A stretch of DNA of 17,981 nt from CAYUYV01 sp964449455 (GCA_964449455.1 CAYUYV010000104.1:1-17981), one strand, 5' to 3'; counted from the stretch's first letter, positions 5,913 through 14,726 are shown. Translations and numbers: made by a program. The notes: generated by a model from the letters alone, not told the origin.

Positions 5913-5958
5913 GCGAAAGGGTTAATGGCGTGGCTGATGCGCGCCAGATAACCTTCGC
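5913..5958 (+). other. Long imperfect hairpin in the dnaB leader
   Basis: Three stacked stems line up: GCGAA (5913-5917) with TTCGC (5954-5958), GGTTA (5920-5924) with TAACC (5949-5953), and GGCG (5927-5930) with CGCC (5942-5945). They are separated by small two- and three-base internal loops and capped by 11 bases. It ends 44 bases before the dnaB ATG and has no T run, so it is not a terminator. The rest of 5728-6002 shows no open gene, and no convincing -35/-10 pair was found. Confidence 0.5.
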
Positions 5959-6002
5959 CTGTTTCTGTCCGAAGCCTTCAATTCGCGAGCCGATCAGCGT
6001 CC

Positions 6003-7598
6003 ATGCCACAAACCTCCCAGAGCATCGCCTTGGCCGATTCCCACGACGCGGCAAACGGGTCCGACGATCCGTCTTCAGATGGCCTCGACTATCCGAGTGC
6101 CCCCAGCAGCATTGAAACCGAGCAGGCCCTGCTCGGGTCCATGCTCGTGAACAACGAGGCCTATTTTCAGGCCACCGCCATTATCGACGCCGAGCATTTC
6201 TATGAGCCGCTGCACGGCAAGATTTTCGATACCATCGGCCGGCTGATCGATAAGGGGCGGATCGCAACCCCCCTCACGGTCCACGCCCTGATTGAAAGCG
6301 ACCCGGTGCTGCGGGAAGTCGGTGGCGCGGCCTATCTTGCCAATCTGGCGGCTGCCTCGACGGCCACGGTGCATGTCGCCGACTACGCCCAGACCCTGTT
6401 TGATCTCGCAGTTCGGCGCGGTTTGATGCGGATCGGCGAGGACATGGTCATCCGGGCCCGGGACACTGACCTTGATGACGACCCAAGCAAACAGATCGTC
6501 GATGCCGAGCAATGCCTTTATGAAATTGCGGAAAAAGGGAAGTACAAGGAAGGCAGCCTGGATTTCGCCCGGGCCCTTGAGACGGCGCTGAACCGGGCCG
6601 ATGCAGCCTTCAAGCGGGACGGCGCACTTGCCGGAACCCCGACGGGTTTTGCGGATCTTGATGCCAAGCTTGGGGGTCTTCAGCGTTCGGACCTCATCAT
6701 CCTTGCCGGCCGTCCCGCCATGGGCAAGAGCGCGCTTGCCACGAATATGGCCTTCAACATCGCCAAGGCCATGCGCCTTGGAAAAGATGCGGCGGGTAAG
6801 GATGTGGTGGAAGACGGCGGACGGGTCCTCTTCTTCTCCCTGGAAATGTCCGCCGACCAGCTGGCCACGCGTATCCTGGCCGAGCAGGCCATGGTGCCCT
6901 CCCACAAGATCCGGGACGGGACGATCACGCGCCAGGATTTCGGGCGGCTCGCCGATGCGGTGGCGGAAATTCAGCACATCCCGCTTTTTATCGATGACAC
7001 AGGTGGCTTGAGCATTTCGGCCATTGCCTCGCGGGCAAGGCGTGTCGCGCGCAAGCCGGGCCTTGATCTCATCGTGATTGATTATGTGCAGCTCCTGACT
7101 GGCTCGGGCCGCAAGAAGACGGACAACCGGGTCCAGGAACTCACTGAAATCACAACAAGCCTCAAGGCCCTCGCCAAGGAACTCAATGTACCCATTATCG
7201 GCCTGTCCCAGCTCAGCCGGGCCGTGGAAAGCCGCGACGATAAGCGCCCCCAATTGGCCGATCTGCGTGAATCCGGATCCATCGAGCAGGATGCGGATAT
7301 TGTCATGTTTATCTATCGCGAAGAGTACTACCATGATCAAAAACGGCCCACGGAGCCACATCTGGAGATTGGTGCGGGGGCCAGCGAGGAACTGCGCAAT
7401 CTGAATGCCAGCTACGAGCAGAACATGGCGGCCTGGGAGGAGAAAAAGCGCCTGGTGCAGAATTTGGCAGAAGTGATTGTTGCCAAACACCGCCACGGAC
7501 CCGTGGGCGTGGTCAAGCTGCACTTTGATCCGGAGATCACCCGCTTCCACAATTACGCGGCTCCGGACCGGGGACCGGCGCCAGGAGACGGGTTCTAA
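6003..7598 (+). CDS. dnaB: Replicative DNA helicase DnaB
   Basis: DnaB is the hexameric helicase that unwinds DNA at the replication fork and recruits primase. In this 531-residue protein an N-terminal Ser/Asp-rich extension of about 33 residues precedes the dimerisation domain (IETEQALLGSMLVNNEAYF). The RecA-like ATPase follows: Walker A GRPAMGKS at 236-243, Walker B IVIDY with Asp360, the SLEMS and GLSQLSRAVESR segments, and DLRESGSIEQDADIVMF. A segment between YREEYYHD and NLAEVIVAKHRHGPVG is an insertion usual in alphaproteobacterial DnaB. The ATG at 6003 has no clear Shine-Dalgarno. It stands behind the rplI terminator, with its own control region. Confidence 0.97.
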   Translation: MPQTSQSIALADSHDAANGSDDPSSDGLDYPSAPSSIETEQALLGSMLVNNEAYFQATAIIDAEHFYEPLHGKIFDTIGRLIDKGRIATPLTVHALIESDPVLREVGGAAYLANLAAASTATVHVADYAQTLFDLAVRRGLMRIGEDMVIRARDTDLDDDPSKQIVDAEQCLYEIAEKGKYKEGSLDFARALETALNRADAAFKRDGALAGTPTGFADLDAKLGGLQRSDLIILAGRPAMGKSALATNMAFNIAKAMRLGKDAAGKDVVEDGGRVLFFSLEMSADQLATRILAEQAMVPSHKIRDGTITRQDFGRLADAVAEIQHIPLFIDDTGGLSISAIASRARRVARKPGLDLIVIDYVQLLTGSGRKKTDNRVQELTEITTSLKALAKELNVPIIGLSQLSRAVESRDDKRPQLADLRESGSIEQDADIVMFIYREEYYHDQKRPTEPHLEIGAGASEELRNLNASYEQNMAAWEEKKRLVQNLAEVIVAKHRHGPVGVVKLHFDPEITRFHNYAAPDRGPAPGDGF

Positions 7599-7602
7599 AG
7601 CC

Positions 7603-8520
7603 ATGGCGGAGCGCTCCCTGGTTTTCCTCGGCGCGAAGACACTGTACCCGGAGGAACGCTCGAGCCGGCACCCCCTGCTGCTTCGTGACGACGAACCCCT
7701 TTTCGATGCCCTCACAGCCCGCGGCTACTGCGTGGACTTTGCGGACTGGCGCGCGACACCGCCGAGGGATTTGGCCGGCTCCACGGTCCTGATCCGAACC
7801 CCATGGGACTACACGGACCATCTCGACGCCTTTGAGACCTGGATCCGCGGGGCCGAAGACGCCAATGTCCGCTTGATCAATCCGGCGGCCCTTGTGCTCG
7901 GGACCCTGCGCAAAACCTATTTGATGGAGCTGCCCCGCCTCGGCGTACCGGCCATTCCGACCCGGCTTTTCCGTCCAGATACGGATGATGATGTGGATGC
8001 TGCCCGTCTTGCGTTCGGGTGCGAGGATCTGGTGATCAAGCCGGCCGTGGGCGCGGGCGCGCGGGACACCATCCGCCTGCATGGGCTCTCAGGTGATCGG
8101 GCTGCGGAAACGGCGGCCTTGTCCAACTTGCCCCGGGACAAGGACTACCTCGTTCAGCCCTATGTGCCGGAAATTGAAACTCTGGGCGAGCTTTCGGTCG
8201 TGTTTTTCGGCGGCCGCTTTGCCCATATGGTCCGCAAACGGCCTAAGGCCGGGGACTTTCGGGTTCAGGTGGAGCACGGGGGCCGCACGGAAAGTCTGGT
8301 CCCGGACCGGATGGTGGTTGCCCGGGCTGCCCGGGCCTCGGCCGTCTTTGCCGACCCCGCTTACATTCGGGTCGATGGGGTGGTCACGGATCAGGGCTTT
8401 CTGGTCATGGAACTCGAAATGATCGAGCCGGAATTGTTCTTTGCCTTCGCGCCGGCCTCCGCCCTCCTGTTCGCCGACGTTCTCGCCGGCCTGCTCGGCG
8501 ACCGCCGCCCCGGTGCTTAA
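7603..8520 (+). CDS. ATP-grasp family protein of unknown substrate
   Basis: ATP-grasp enzymes join a carboxylate to an amine or similar nucleophile through an acyl-phosphate. The 305-residue protein shows LIRTPWDYTDH near 62-72, an ATP-contacting Lys146 in LVIKPAVGAGA, QPYVPEIETLGELSVVFFGG in the middle, and a metal-binding ELEMIEPELFF segment at about 270-280. It resembles the stand-alone, glutathione-synthetase-like group that includes the cycloserine enzyme DcsG; the substrate cannot be read from sequence. I chose the ATG at 7603, 4 bp after the dnaB stop. AGGAGA lies rather far upstream inside dnaB, so translational coupling is likely. A start at 7477 would overlap dnaB by 120 bases. It is convergent with the EamA gene. 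Confidence 0.8.
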   Translation: MAERSLVFLGAKTLYPEERSSRHPLLLRDDEPLFDALTARGYCVDFADWRATPPRDLAGSTVLIRTPWDYTDHLDAFETWIRGAEDANVRLINPAALVLGTLRKTYLMELPRLGVPAIPTRLFRPDTDDDVDAARLAFGCEDLVIKPAVGAGARDTIRLHGLSGDRAAETAALSNLPRDKDYLVQPYVPEIETLGELSVVFFGGRFAHMVRKRPKAGDFRVQVEHGGRTESLVPDRMVVARAARASAVFADPAYIRVDGVVTDQGFLVMELEMIEPELFFAFAPASALLFADVLAGLLGDRRPGA

Positions 8521-8613
8521 GCCCTCTCACGCCCCCCACCATCGCAGTCTTCCAAGGCGCTCCCCGGGAAGCTTGAGGCCGGACTCAATGACGGCTTCGC
8601 CTTTGCTCCGGCT

Positions 8614-9525
8614 TTAATTCGACGTCGCCTTGGTGAGCAGATAGACGCCGCCGACTGTCAAAATGAGAGCGAGGGCCTGGGCCAGGCCGAAAGGTTCCCC
8701 AAGGACGAACACGGCGACCATCGCGGTGGCAGCCGGGCCGAACCCACCGGCGGCACTTGTCGGTCCCGGACCAATCCGCGCGATGGCTTCAGAAATCATG
8801 AAACTGGGCAGCACCGTGCAGGCAAGGGCAAGCAACGCGCCGAGCCCGATAATCTGTCCCGTGAAGGGTGGCCACAGGGTCAGTGCCGACTGGACGGCGA
8901 AATGGGCGAGGATAGCGATCGCCGCAGCGGACATGGCGATGGAGGTGAAGAGAGGTGAACCGAGCGCGGCAATCACGCCCTTGGCGGCCGTGACATAGAC
9001 GGCAAACAGGACAGCGGCCGCAAAGACAAGACCAGCCCCCAAAGCCGCATCGGACCCCAGACTGTGAACCTCCTGCCCGAACAGGACAAGAATGCCGCCA
9101 TAGGAGAGGGCCAGGGCCACGCCGTGGCGCGCGGTCATCCGCTCCCCGATCAACCACCAGGCCAGCAGCGCCGTGATGGTGGGATAGAGAAACAGGATGA
9201 GGCGCTCAAGCTGGGCCGAGATGAATCGCAGGCCGGTAAAATCAAGCCAGGTGCAGACATAGTAGCTCATAATGCCCAGGGCCACCGCCGCAACCATGGT
9301 CCGTCCCCGCGGCGTTAGGGGGCGCGCGCGAAGCGCCATCCATCCGATCGCGATGTAAAGGGGCAGCGAGAACCCCATGCGCAGCGCCATCATCTGCTCT
9401 ACCGTGCCACCAGCGGCAAAGGCAAGTTTCATCACGACGCCCTTGAGCGAGAACAAGGCGGCACCAACGGCTCCGAGCAGAACGCCGCTTGTTTGGCGCG
9501 AAAGGGGCTGTGTCAATCCGAACAC
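8614..9525 (-). CDS. EamA-family (DMT) permease
   Basis: This predicted inner-membrane transporter of the drug/metabolite superfamily has about ten hydrophobic helices in two EamA repeats: the first from LLGAVGAALFSLKG to about residue 135 with LERLILFLYPTITALLAWWLIGE, the second ending GPGPTSAAGGFGPAATAMVAVFVLGEPF and a last helix LALILTVGGVYLLTKA. The family exports amino acids or metabolites; the substrate is not predictable. The start is uncertain. GTG at 9525 gives 303 residues and TTG at 9516 gives 300, the latter overlapping the upstream stop as TTGA. An ATG-like start at 9591 would overlap the preceding gene by about 80 bases. Overlap with the TPR/oxygenase gene implies co-translation. 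Confidence 0.85.
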   Translation of the reverse strand: MFGLTQPLSRQTSGVLLGAVGAALFSLKGVVMKLAFAAGGTVEQMMALRMGFSLPLYIAIGWMALRARPLTPRGRTMVAAVALGIMSYYVCTWLDFTGLRFISAQLERLILFLYPTITALLAWWLIGERMTARHGVALALSYGGILVLFGQEVHSLGSDAALGAGLVFAAAVLFAVYVTAAKGVIAALGSPLFTSIAMSAAAIAILAHFAVQSALTLWPPFTGQIIGLGALLALACTVLPSFMISEAIARIGPGPTSAAGGFGPAATAMVAVFVLGEPFGLAQALALILTVGGVYLLTKATSN

Positions 9526-11252
9526 GGTACAATATCCATGGCGATGGTCAGGCGGGGCTGGGATCCGGAAAAGGGCACCGTTCCATGCCACATGCAGGAG
9601 GGAAACAGCGCAAGGCGCCCAAGCTTGGGCTGGACGGCATGCTCAGGGCCTTGTGCACCAGGCACCGGGATTGGCGGCTCGCCGAATTTCAGCCAACCGG
9701 GTTGGGCCGTGAGTGCCTGTGTCAGTGTCTGCGCCCCTTGCACGCCGCGCGCCATTTCCGGCGGAATATCAACGTAATAGGCCGAGGAGATCCAGCCTTC
9801 CCCATGGAAATGGTTCACATGAAAGCCTTCCGGCTGCAAACGGACGGACCACGCACCGGACAGGCGCCAGCGCCGCACCTTGCGGCCGAAAAAGGGATGA
9901 TCCGGACGATCAGGCATACCGGCGATAAACGCATCCACAGGCCCGCGCAGAGCCTTGAAAAAGGCATCGATCAATGGATCGCCGAGCCGGTCCAGGGGCT
10001 GGGTGGTCTGGGTGCCCCCACGCAAGGTCTGGTCCAACGGGTGAGCAGTGGATTTGTGCAGGGCATTCAGCCGGTCTGCGAGGGCTTGGTTGAAGTCCTG
10101 TGTGTCCGCAAACCCGTCGGGAGCCGGTACATCAACAGTCGCGGTCAAGGCATCAAAGTCGGCCAGACGATCCGCAGGCGCATGGCCGAGGACACGGCCC
10201 GCCGTGGCCGCATAAGCGAGCCAGAACTGATCATGGGGTGCAGCTCTCAGGGCGTTGTTGCATAAAGCGAGCGCCTCGTCCGCTGCTCCCCTTTGAAGCA
10301 GGACCTTCACGAGGGATGTGGCCAAGGTCCAATTATGAGGCTGAGTGCCATGGGCACGCCTTGCCCGCATCAACGCTTCATCAAGGTCTCCCTCCTCCCG
10401 CAGAAGATCGGCAGACAGAAAATCAAAGGCAGGCTGTGGACCGAAGCGGCCCTCCGCCTGCCGAAGAAGGCCAAGCGCCTCTCGACTCTGCCCCATACGG
10501 TGCAGGGTCAGGGCCTGGCGGTACCAGGGGTCCGGATCCTTGGGGCGGGCGGTCCGGGCGGACTCAAAGGCACGGCTCACGGCGTCGGGACGGCCCTGCA
10601 TCCAACGAACCTGCGCCAGCCCGTCGAGGGCCTTGGCCAGGGCCGGCGCGCAGGTGAGCGCCCGGTCGAAGGCACCCCCTGCCCCCTCCAGATCGCCCGC
10701 GCCAAGCCGCGCTTCGCCCAGGGCACACAAGATGTCCGGCGCGTCAGGCTGTGCCGCGTCAGCAGCAGCAAGGGCCTCAACCGCCTCCGAAAAGCGGAGC
10801 CGGGCAGCAAGGGCTTTGCCCTTGGCATACAGGGCCGGGGCATGATCGGGCCGAAGGGACAGGGCGACTTCCGTGGCGGCCAAGGCTTCGTCGGCCCGGC
10901 CAAGTGCGAGAAGAGCAAGCGCCCGGGCCGCGTGGCCATCAGGCCATTGCGCGGCCTCAAAGGGCGCCAGGGCTTCCAGGGCATGGGCCGGCCGGCCAAG
11001 ATCCATAAGGGTCTGGCCGAGATTGATCCGGGCCCGGACATGACCGGGCTCCAGGGTCAGGGCGTCCTCATAGGCCCCGATCGCCTCGCGCGGCTGGTTC
11101 ATGGCCAGCAGAAGATCACCAGCGGTGTTGCGGATATCGGCACCGCGCGGCGCCGCCGCAATCGCCGCCTGGAGGGCGGCCCCAGCGGCTTTCAGGTCGC
11201 CCTTGGTGAGGGCAGTGCGGGCGCGGGCATGGAGCGTGTCGGCATCGGTCAT
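9513..11252 (-). CDS. TPR protein with a C-terminal 2OG-Fe(II) oxygenase domain
   Basis: This 579-residue protein has about nine or ten tetratricopeptide-like repeats in residues 1 to about 350 (for example PREAIGAYEDALTLEPGHVRARINLG), a protein-binding scaffold. Residues from about 370 to 575 look like the putative 2OG-Fe(II) oxygenase family PF13759. A His-rich HVNHFHGEGW (478-487) precedes SSAYYVDIP, then LALFPSCMWHGTVPF with His556 as the probable distal iron ligand and Arg567 as the 2-oxoglutarate contact. Such enzymes hydroxylate a substrate using oxygen and 2-oxoglutarate; the target is unknown. There is no signal peptide, so it is probably cytosolic. I chose the ATG at 11252, because the in-frame TTG at 11267 lies inside the T run of a terminator. 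It overlaps the EamA gene downstream. Confidence 0.85.
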   Translation of the reverse strand: MTDADTLHARARTALTKGDLKAAGAALQAAIAAAPRGADIRNTAGDLLLAMNQPREAIGAYEDALTLEPGHVRARINLGQTLMDLGRPAHALEALAPFEAAQWPDGHAARALALLALGRADEALAATEVALSLRPDHAPALYAKGKALAARLRFSEAVEALAAADAAQPDAPDILCALGEARLGAGDLEGAGGAFDRALTCAPALAKALDGLAQVRWMQGRPDAVSRAFESARTARPKDPDPWYRQALTLHRMGQSREALGLLRQAEGRFGPQPAFDFLSADLLREEGDLDEALMRARRAHGTQPHNWTLATSLVKVLLQRGAADEALALCNNALRAAPHDQFWLAYAATAGRVLGHAPADRLADFDALTATVDVPAPDGFADTQDFNQALADRLNALHKSTAHPLDQTLRGGTQTTQPLDRLGDPLIDAFFKALRGPVDAFIAGMPDRPDHPFFGRKVRRWRLSGAWSVRLQPEGFHVNHFHGEGWISSAYYVDIPPEMARGVQGAQTLTQALTAQPGWLKFGEPPIPVPGAQGPEHAVQPKLGRLALFPSCMWHGTVPFSGSQPRLTIAMDIVPCSD

Positions 11253-11265
11253 GGGGCATCCGGAC

Positions 11266-11297
11266 AAAAAAAGAGGGGCGAGCCTTGGGCCCGCCCC
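11266..11297 (-). terminator. Rho-independent terminator of the TonB-receptor gene
   Basis: On the minus strand GGGGCGGGCC (11297-11288) pairs with GGCTCGCCCC (11284-11275) with one G-U pair and a three-base CAA loop. TC and seven T follow, ending at 11266. It starts 27 bases after the receptor stop codon and ends only 13 bases before the ATG of the next gene on the same strand. Confidence 0.93.
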
Positions 11298-11324
11298 TAA
11301 AACCTAGCCTGAAGTGGATCAGGA

Positions 11325-14300
11325 TCAGAAGCGGTAGCGCAGACCGATCTGAACCGTCCAAAGGGACGCCGAGAAGCTGATGAACTCAGAGTCATCCGGA
11401 TTAAAGCCGGAGATGATGTAGCGACCATCAGCATCCGCAGAGCCATCCACCAGATCGACTTCGGACTGGTTGAAGCGGCGGAAGATATTGGCCTCGCTGC
11501 TGATCAGGTTCGTCAGGTTGTCCACGTCGACGAAAAAGATCGTCTCATGGCCCTTCAGGAAGCCCGGCAGCGACTGCTGGAAACGCATGTCGAGATCCAG
11601 GAACCAGTCGTTGCGGCAGGAGTTCCGGGCAAAGGTCCGGCCCCGCTGCTCGCTCAGGCATTCATCCGCAGAAATGAAGTCGTTGAGGGCCGCAACGGCC
11701 GCCGGATCCGACTCGGGGCTGAGGAAGGGATCGTCAATGCCCGTTGGCACATAAAGCAGAGCGTTGTCGCTGCCCGCTTCGAAGCCGGAGAAGAAGCCGC
11801 CATCGAAGGTGTAGCTGTAAGGCCGGCCGGAGCGGGCCTGGAAGAAGAAGGACAGCGTGGTCGGGAAGTCCCGGACGAACTCGTTCTGGAAAGTCGTCGC
11901 CAGGGTGATGTTGTGGCGCGTTTCGAAGTTCGAGGCCGCAATGCCCGGATTTTGATAGTCGAACACGGCCGTGCCGTTGAAGTTCGACGTGGACTGGGCG
12001 CTCGTATTATCCCGACGGTTATTGGAGTCGGTGAAAGCGTAGCCGAAGTTCAGGTTCACGGAGCCCGGATTGTTGAAATAGGGCATCGTGTATTCGAACT
12101 CTTTGCCGAACGCGGCAGAGAAGGTCACAGCCTTGAAGCCATCGCTGTTGGTCAGCTGGATCTCGTCGTCCCGGAAGCTGAAGCAATCCGGCGTGACATT
12201 CGAGAAGCCCTGCCGGGACCCCTGGAACTGGGCGTTACAGCCCTCCGCGGTCGGATCGACGGCTTCATAGATGGGCCGTCCGTCCACGGTGAAGCCATTG
12301 AGGCCCCGGGTCGGGTTGACGGCCAGGGACAGGTCCACAAAGTCGGCCGGATTGCGGAAGGCACTGACGATCACGTCGAGCTGGATCGTCCAGTCATCGA
12401 AGAAACCACCGGCAGCGCCCTGGAAATCCGTGAAGTGGGTGATGCCGATGTTACCGCGAACCACCGTCGGAAGTTCGAAATTCGGATCCGTGGACTGGGA
12501 GTCGCCCAGATTTTCAGAGGCCTGAGCAATCTGCTGGGCCGTGATGCAGTCCGGAACGCCGGTGAAATCACCATCCTCGTCGATGACCTGCAGATCAGCT
12601 TCGGTACATGTTCCGCTGGCGCTGCTGCCTTCACCGATCGCGCCGCCAAAGTTCTGGAACGCGTTGGACAGCCACACTGTCGGGTCGCCACCAGCAAAGA
12701 TACCAACACCGCCGCGCAGCTGGGTCGAGCCGAAGCGGTCGAAGGGCACATCGTAGGTGAAGCCGAAGCGGGGCAGGAAGGCATCAAGATCGTTGAACGC
12801 CACATCATTGCCGAAGCCGTAGCGGTCCACGAAGTTTTCGTTCAGGGTCGGAACATCACTTTCGTAGAAGTCGTAGCGAATACCGAACAGCAAGGTCAGG
12901 TCATCCGTGACGTCCCACTCGTCCTGAAGGAAGAGCGAGTGAATGGACCGGCTGTAATTGGCGGCTGCGTCAACCGGATCGCCGGAGAATGAGCCGGCGC
13001 CAATGATCCCGGCCACCGAGCCATCCTCGAAATCGCCAGCATCACTGAACGGGTTGGCATTGGTGCCGTTGTTGGCTGTTCCTGCCGCGAAGGCATCCAT
13101 GCTGGTGAAGCTGATCGCACCGGTCGCGTTCACGATGAACAGGTTGAACACGTCAAGCTGATCAAGTTCGTAACCGGCCGTGATCGTGTGGCGACCTTCC
13201 GTGTAATTCGCAATGGCGCGAACCTGGTCGGTCTGGGTGATCAAGGAGTTGGCAGACCGGAAGATGCCAGGGCCCGTGGCTTGGACGATGCCGGAGGCGC
13301 CATTGTCCGGGTTGGTCACCAGCAGGCGCAGACGCGGAATGGGCACCGCGTCCTGGGCTTCACCACCGCCGACCGGGTTCTGGTTGTCCTGCACGTCAGC
13401 GCGGGAAATACGAATTTCGGAGGACAGTTTATCCGTCCACTGCGAGAAAAGACGGGCGGAGTAGAACTCCGCTTTTGTGCCTTCTTCCTCGAATGTGCCG
13501 CCGAAGTGGAAGTTCTCAGCGTTGATGAACTCTTCTTCCGTGTTGGTTTCACGCAGACGCTGATAGGTGAATTCCAAACGGTGATCTTCGTTGATGATCC
13601 AGTCCCAGCGGGTCAGGATCCGGCGGGATTCCTGCGGCAGATTGGATGTGATGCCACCCGGATTGATGCCGTAAACGTCCTGAGTGATCTGGGCGATTTC
13701 ATTGGCCATGTCGACGGTCAGGAACGGCGTTTCTGTTGCGAAACCACCACCAAGCGGCCCTTCCGGCTGGACATCGGAATCGTCGGTCTCTTCATAGGCC
13801 ACGAAGAAGAACAGCTTGTCCTTGATGATTGGCCCGCCGATAGACGCACCCCAGTTGTAGTCCTTGAAGTCCGCCGTATCGAGTTCCCGGCCTTCGAGCG
13901 TACTGCCGGTCAAACCTGAGCTATTGTAAACGGCGAAGGCTGAGCCGTGGAATTCGTTGCTGCCCGATCGGGTGACCACGTTGATCTGACAGCCCGTGAA
14001 CTGGCCATACTGCACATCGAAGGGCGCAAATTCCGTGGACACCTGTTCGATGGCGTCAAAGGGCACGGTGCCGACATTCCGGCCGGCAAAGCCTGTGCCG
14101 TTGAGGCCGAAGGGGTCTGCCTGGCGGATACCGTCCACCGTGAACGTGTTGAAGCGGCTGTTCACACCGATACAGCTGATCTGGTCCACATCATCGCCGG
14201 TCCGCTCCAGGCTGACGCGCGGGTCGATCCGGATGATGTCGCGAAAGTCCCGGCTGATGGACGGGAAATCCTCAAGGGTCTGCGTACCGAATGTGGAACT

Positions 14301-14726
14301 CGGGCCGATGGCCACTTGCGCGAGTTCCTGGCGGGTCCCGGACACCACGATCACTTCGTCGGTCACGACACCGGCTGCGAGTTCTTCAAGACGGATCGTC
14401 AGACGGCGTTGGGCGTTCAGATCCAGGAAAACATTGTCGAAGGCCCGGGCCTGGTACCCATCCGCCCGAACGGTCACCGTGTAGGGACCGCCGACGGTCA
14501 GGTTTGTGGCGGTGAAACGGCCGGTGCCATCGGTCTGGGTCCGGCGGGTCGCGTTGGTCCGGCTGTCGACAATCACCACGTCCGCGCCGGTCAGGACTTG
14601 ACCGTCGGCGCCGGTCACGACACCGCGGATTTCCGACGTGATCTGCTGTGCGTAAGCAGGAGCGGCGAGTGTGGCCGACAGGGCCAGCGAAGCCGTGCCC
14701 AGGGCAAGCTTATTGAACAGGCGCAT
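11325..14726 (-). CDS. Oar-like TonB-dependent outer membrane receptor
   Basis: A large outer-membrane beta-barrel driven by TonB, 1133 residues. Residues 1-26 are a signal peptide ending AYA|QQ. Residues 30 to about 115 form a carboxypeptidase-regulatory-like beta domain (GRFTATNLTVGGPYTV), as in Myxococcus Oar. DEVIVVSGTR at 123-132 is a plausible TonB box. A plug follows (NTFTVDGIRQADPF, INVVTRSGSNEFHG), then the barrel, ending VQIGLRYRF with the terminal Phe used for barrel assembly. Eight cysteines mostly fall in pairs, suggesting disulfides. Oar of Myxococcus is needed to secrete the protease PopC; other cargo is unknown. The ATG at 14726 has GAGGGGA nine bases upstream; ATGs at 14744 and 14753 are alternatives. 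A terminator follows at once. Confidence 0.93.
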   Translation of the reverse strand: MRLFNKLALGTASLALSATLAAPAYAQQITSEIRGVVTGADGQVLTGADVVIVDSRTNATRRTQTDGTGRFTATNLTVGGPYTVTVRADGYQARAFDNVFLDLNAQRRLTIRLEELAAGVVTDEVIVVSGTRQELAQVAIGPSSTFGTQTLEDFPSISRDFRDIIRIDPRVSLERTGDDVDQISCIGVNSRFNTFTVDGIRQADPFGLNGTGFAGRNVGTVPFDAIEQVSTEFAPFDVQYGQFTGCQINVVTRSGSNEFHGSAFAVYNSSGLTGSTLEGRELDTADFKDYNWGASIGGPIIKDKLFFFVAYEETDDSDVQPEGPLGGGFATETPFLTVDMANEIAQITQDVYGINPGGITSNLPQESRRILTRWDWIINEDHRLEFTYQRLRETNTEEEFINAENFHFGGTFEEEGTKAEFYSARLFSQWTDKLSSEIRISRADVQDNQNPVGGGEAQDAVPIPRLRLLVTNPDNGASGIVQATGPGIFRSANSLITQTDQVRAIANYTEGRHTITAGYELDQLDVFNLFIVNATGAISFTSMDAFAAGTANNGTNANPFSDAGDFEDGSVAGIIGAGSFSGDPVDAAANYSRSIHSLFLQDEWDVTDDLTLLFGIRYDFYESDVPTLNENFVDRYGFGNDVAFNDLDAFLPRFGFTYDVPFDRFGSTQLRGGVGIFAGGDPTVWLSNAFQNFGGAIGEGSSASGTCTEADLQVIDEDGDFTGVPDCITAQQIAQASENLGDSQSTDPNFELPTVVRGNIGITHFTDFQGAAGGFFDDWTIQLDVIVSAFRNPADFVDLSLAVNPTRGLNGFTVDGRPIYEAVDPTAEGCNAQFQGSRQGFSNVTPDCFSFRDDEIQLTNSDGFKAVTFSAAFGKEFEYTMPYFNNPGSVNLNFGYAFTDSNNRRDNTSAQSTSNFNGTAVFDYQNPGIAASNFETRHNITLATTFQNEFVRDFPTTLSFFFQARSGRPYSYTFDGGFFSGFEAGSDNALLYVPTGIDDPFLSPESDPAAVAALNDFISADECLSEQRGRTFARNSCRNDWFLDLDMRFQQSLPGFLKGHETIFFVDVDNLTNLISSEANIFRRFNQSEVDLVDGSADADGRYIISGFNPDDSEFISFSASLWTVQIGLRYRF

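Noticed and set aside
6075..7715. 546-codon minus-strand open frame opposite dnaB
   Set aside because: It is the antisense shadow of a fully conserved dnaB and has no recognisable domain.
8521..8613. Bidirectional terminator between the convergent ATP-grasp and EamA genes
   Set aside because: Expected at this position, but only weak short stems without T runs can be found in the 93 bp.
9888..9900. Copy of the CCGAAAAAGGGAT gap-edge motif inside the oxygenase gene
   Set aside because: Here it encodes a conserved-looking HPFFGRK segment on the minus strand. Similar AAAAAGG words occur in several genes, so chance is enough.
11547..12992. 481-codon plus-strand open frame opposite the TonB receptor
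   Set aside because: It lies wholly inside the receptor gene on the other strand and shows no conserved motif, so codon bias explains it.
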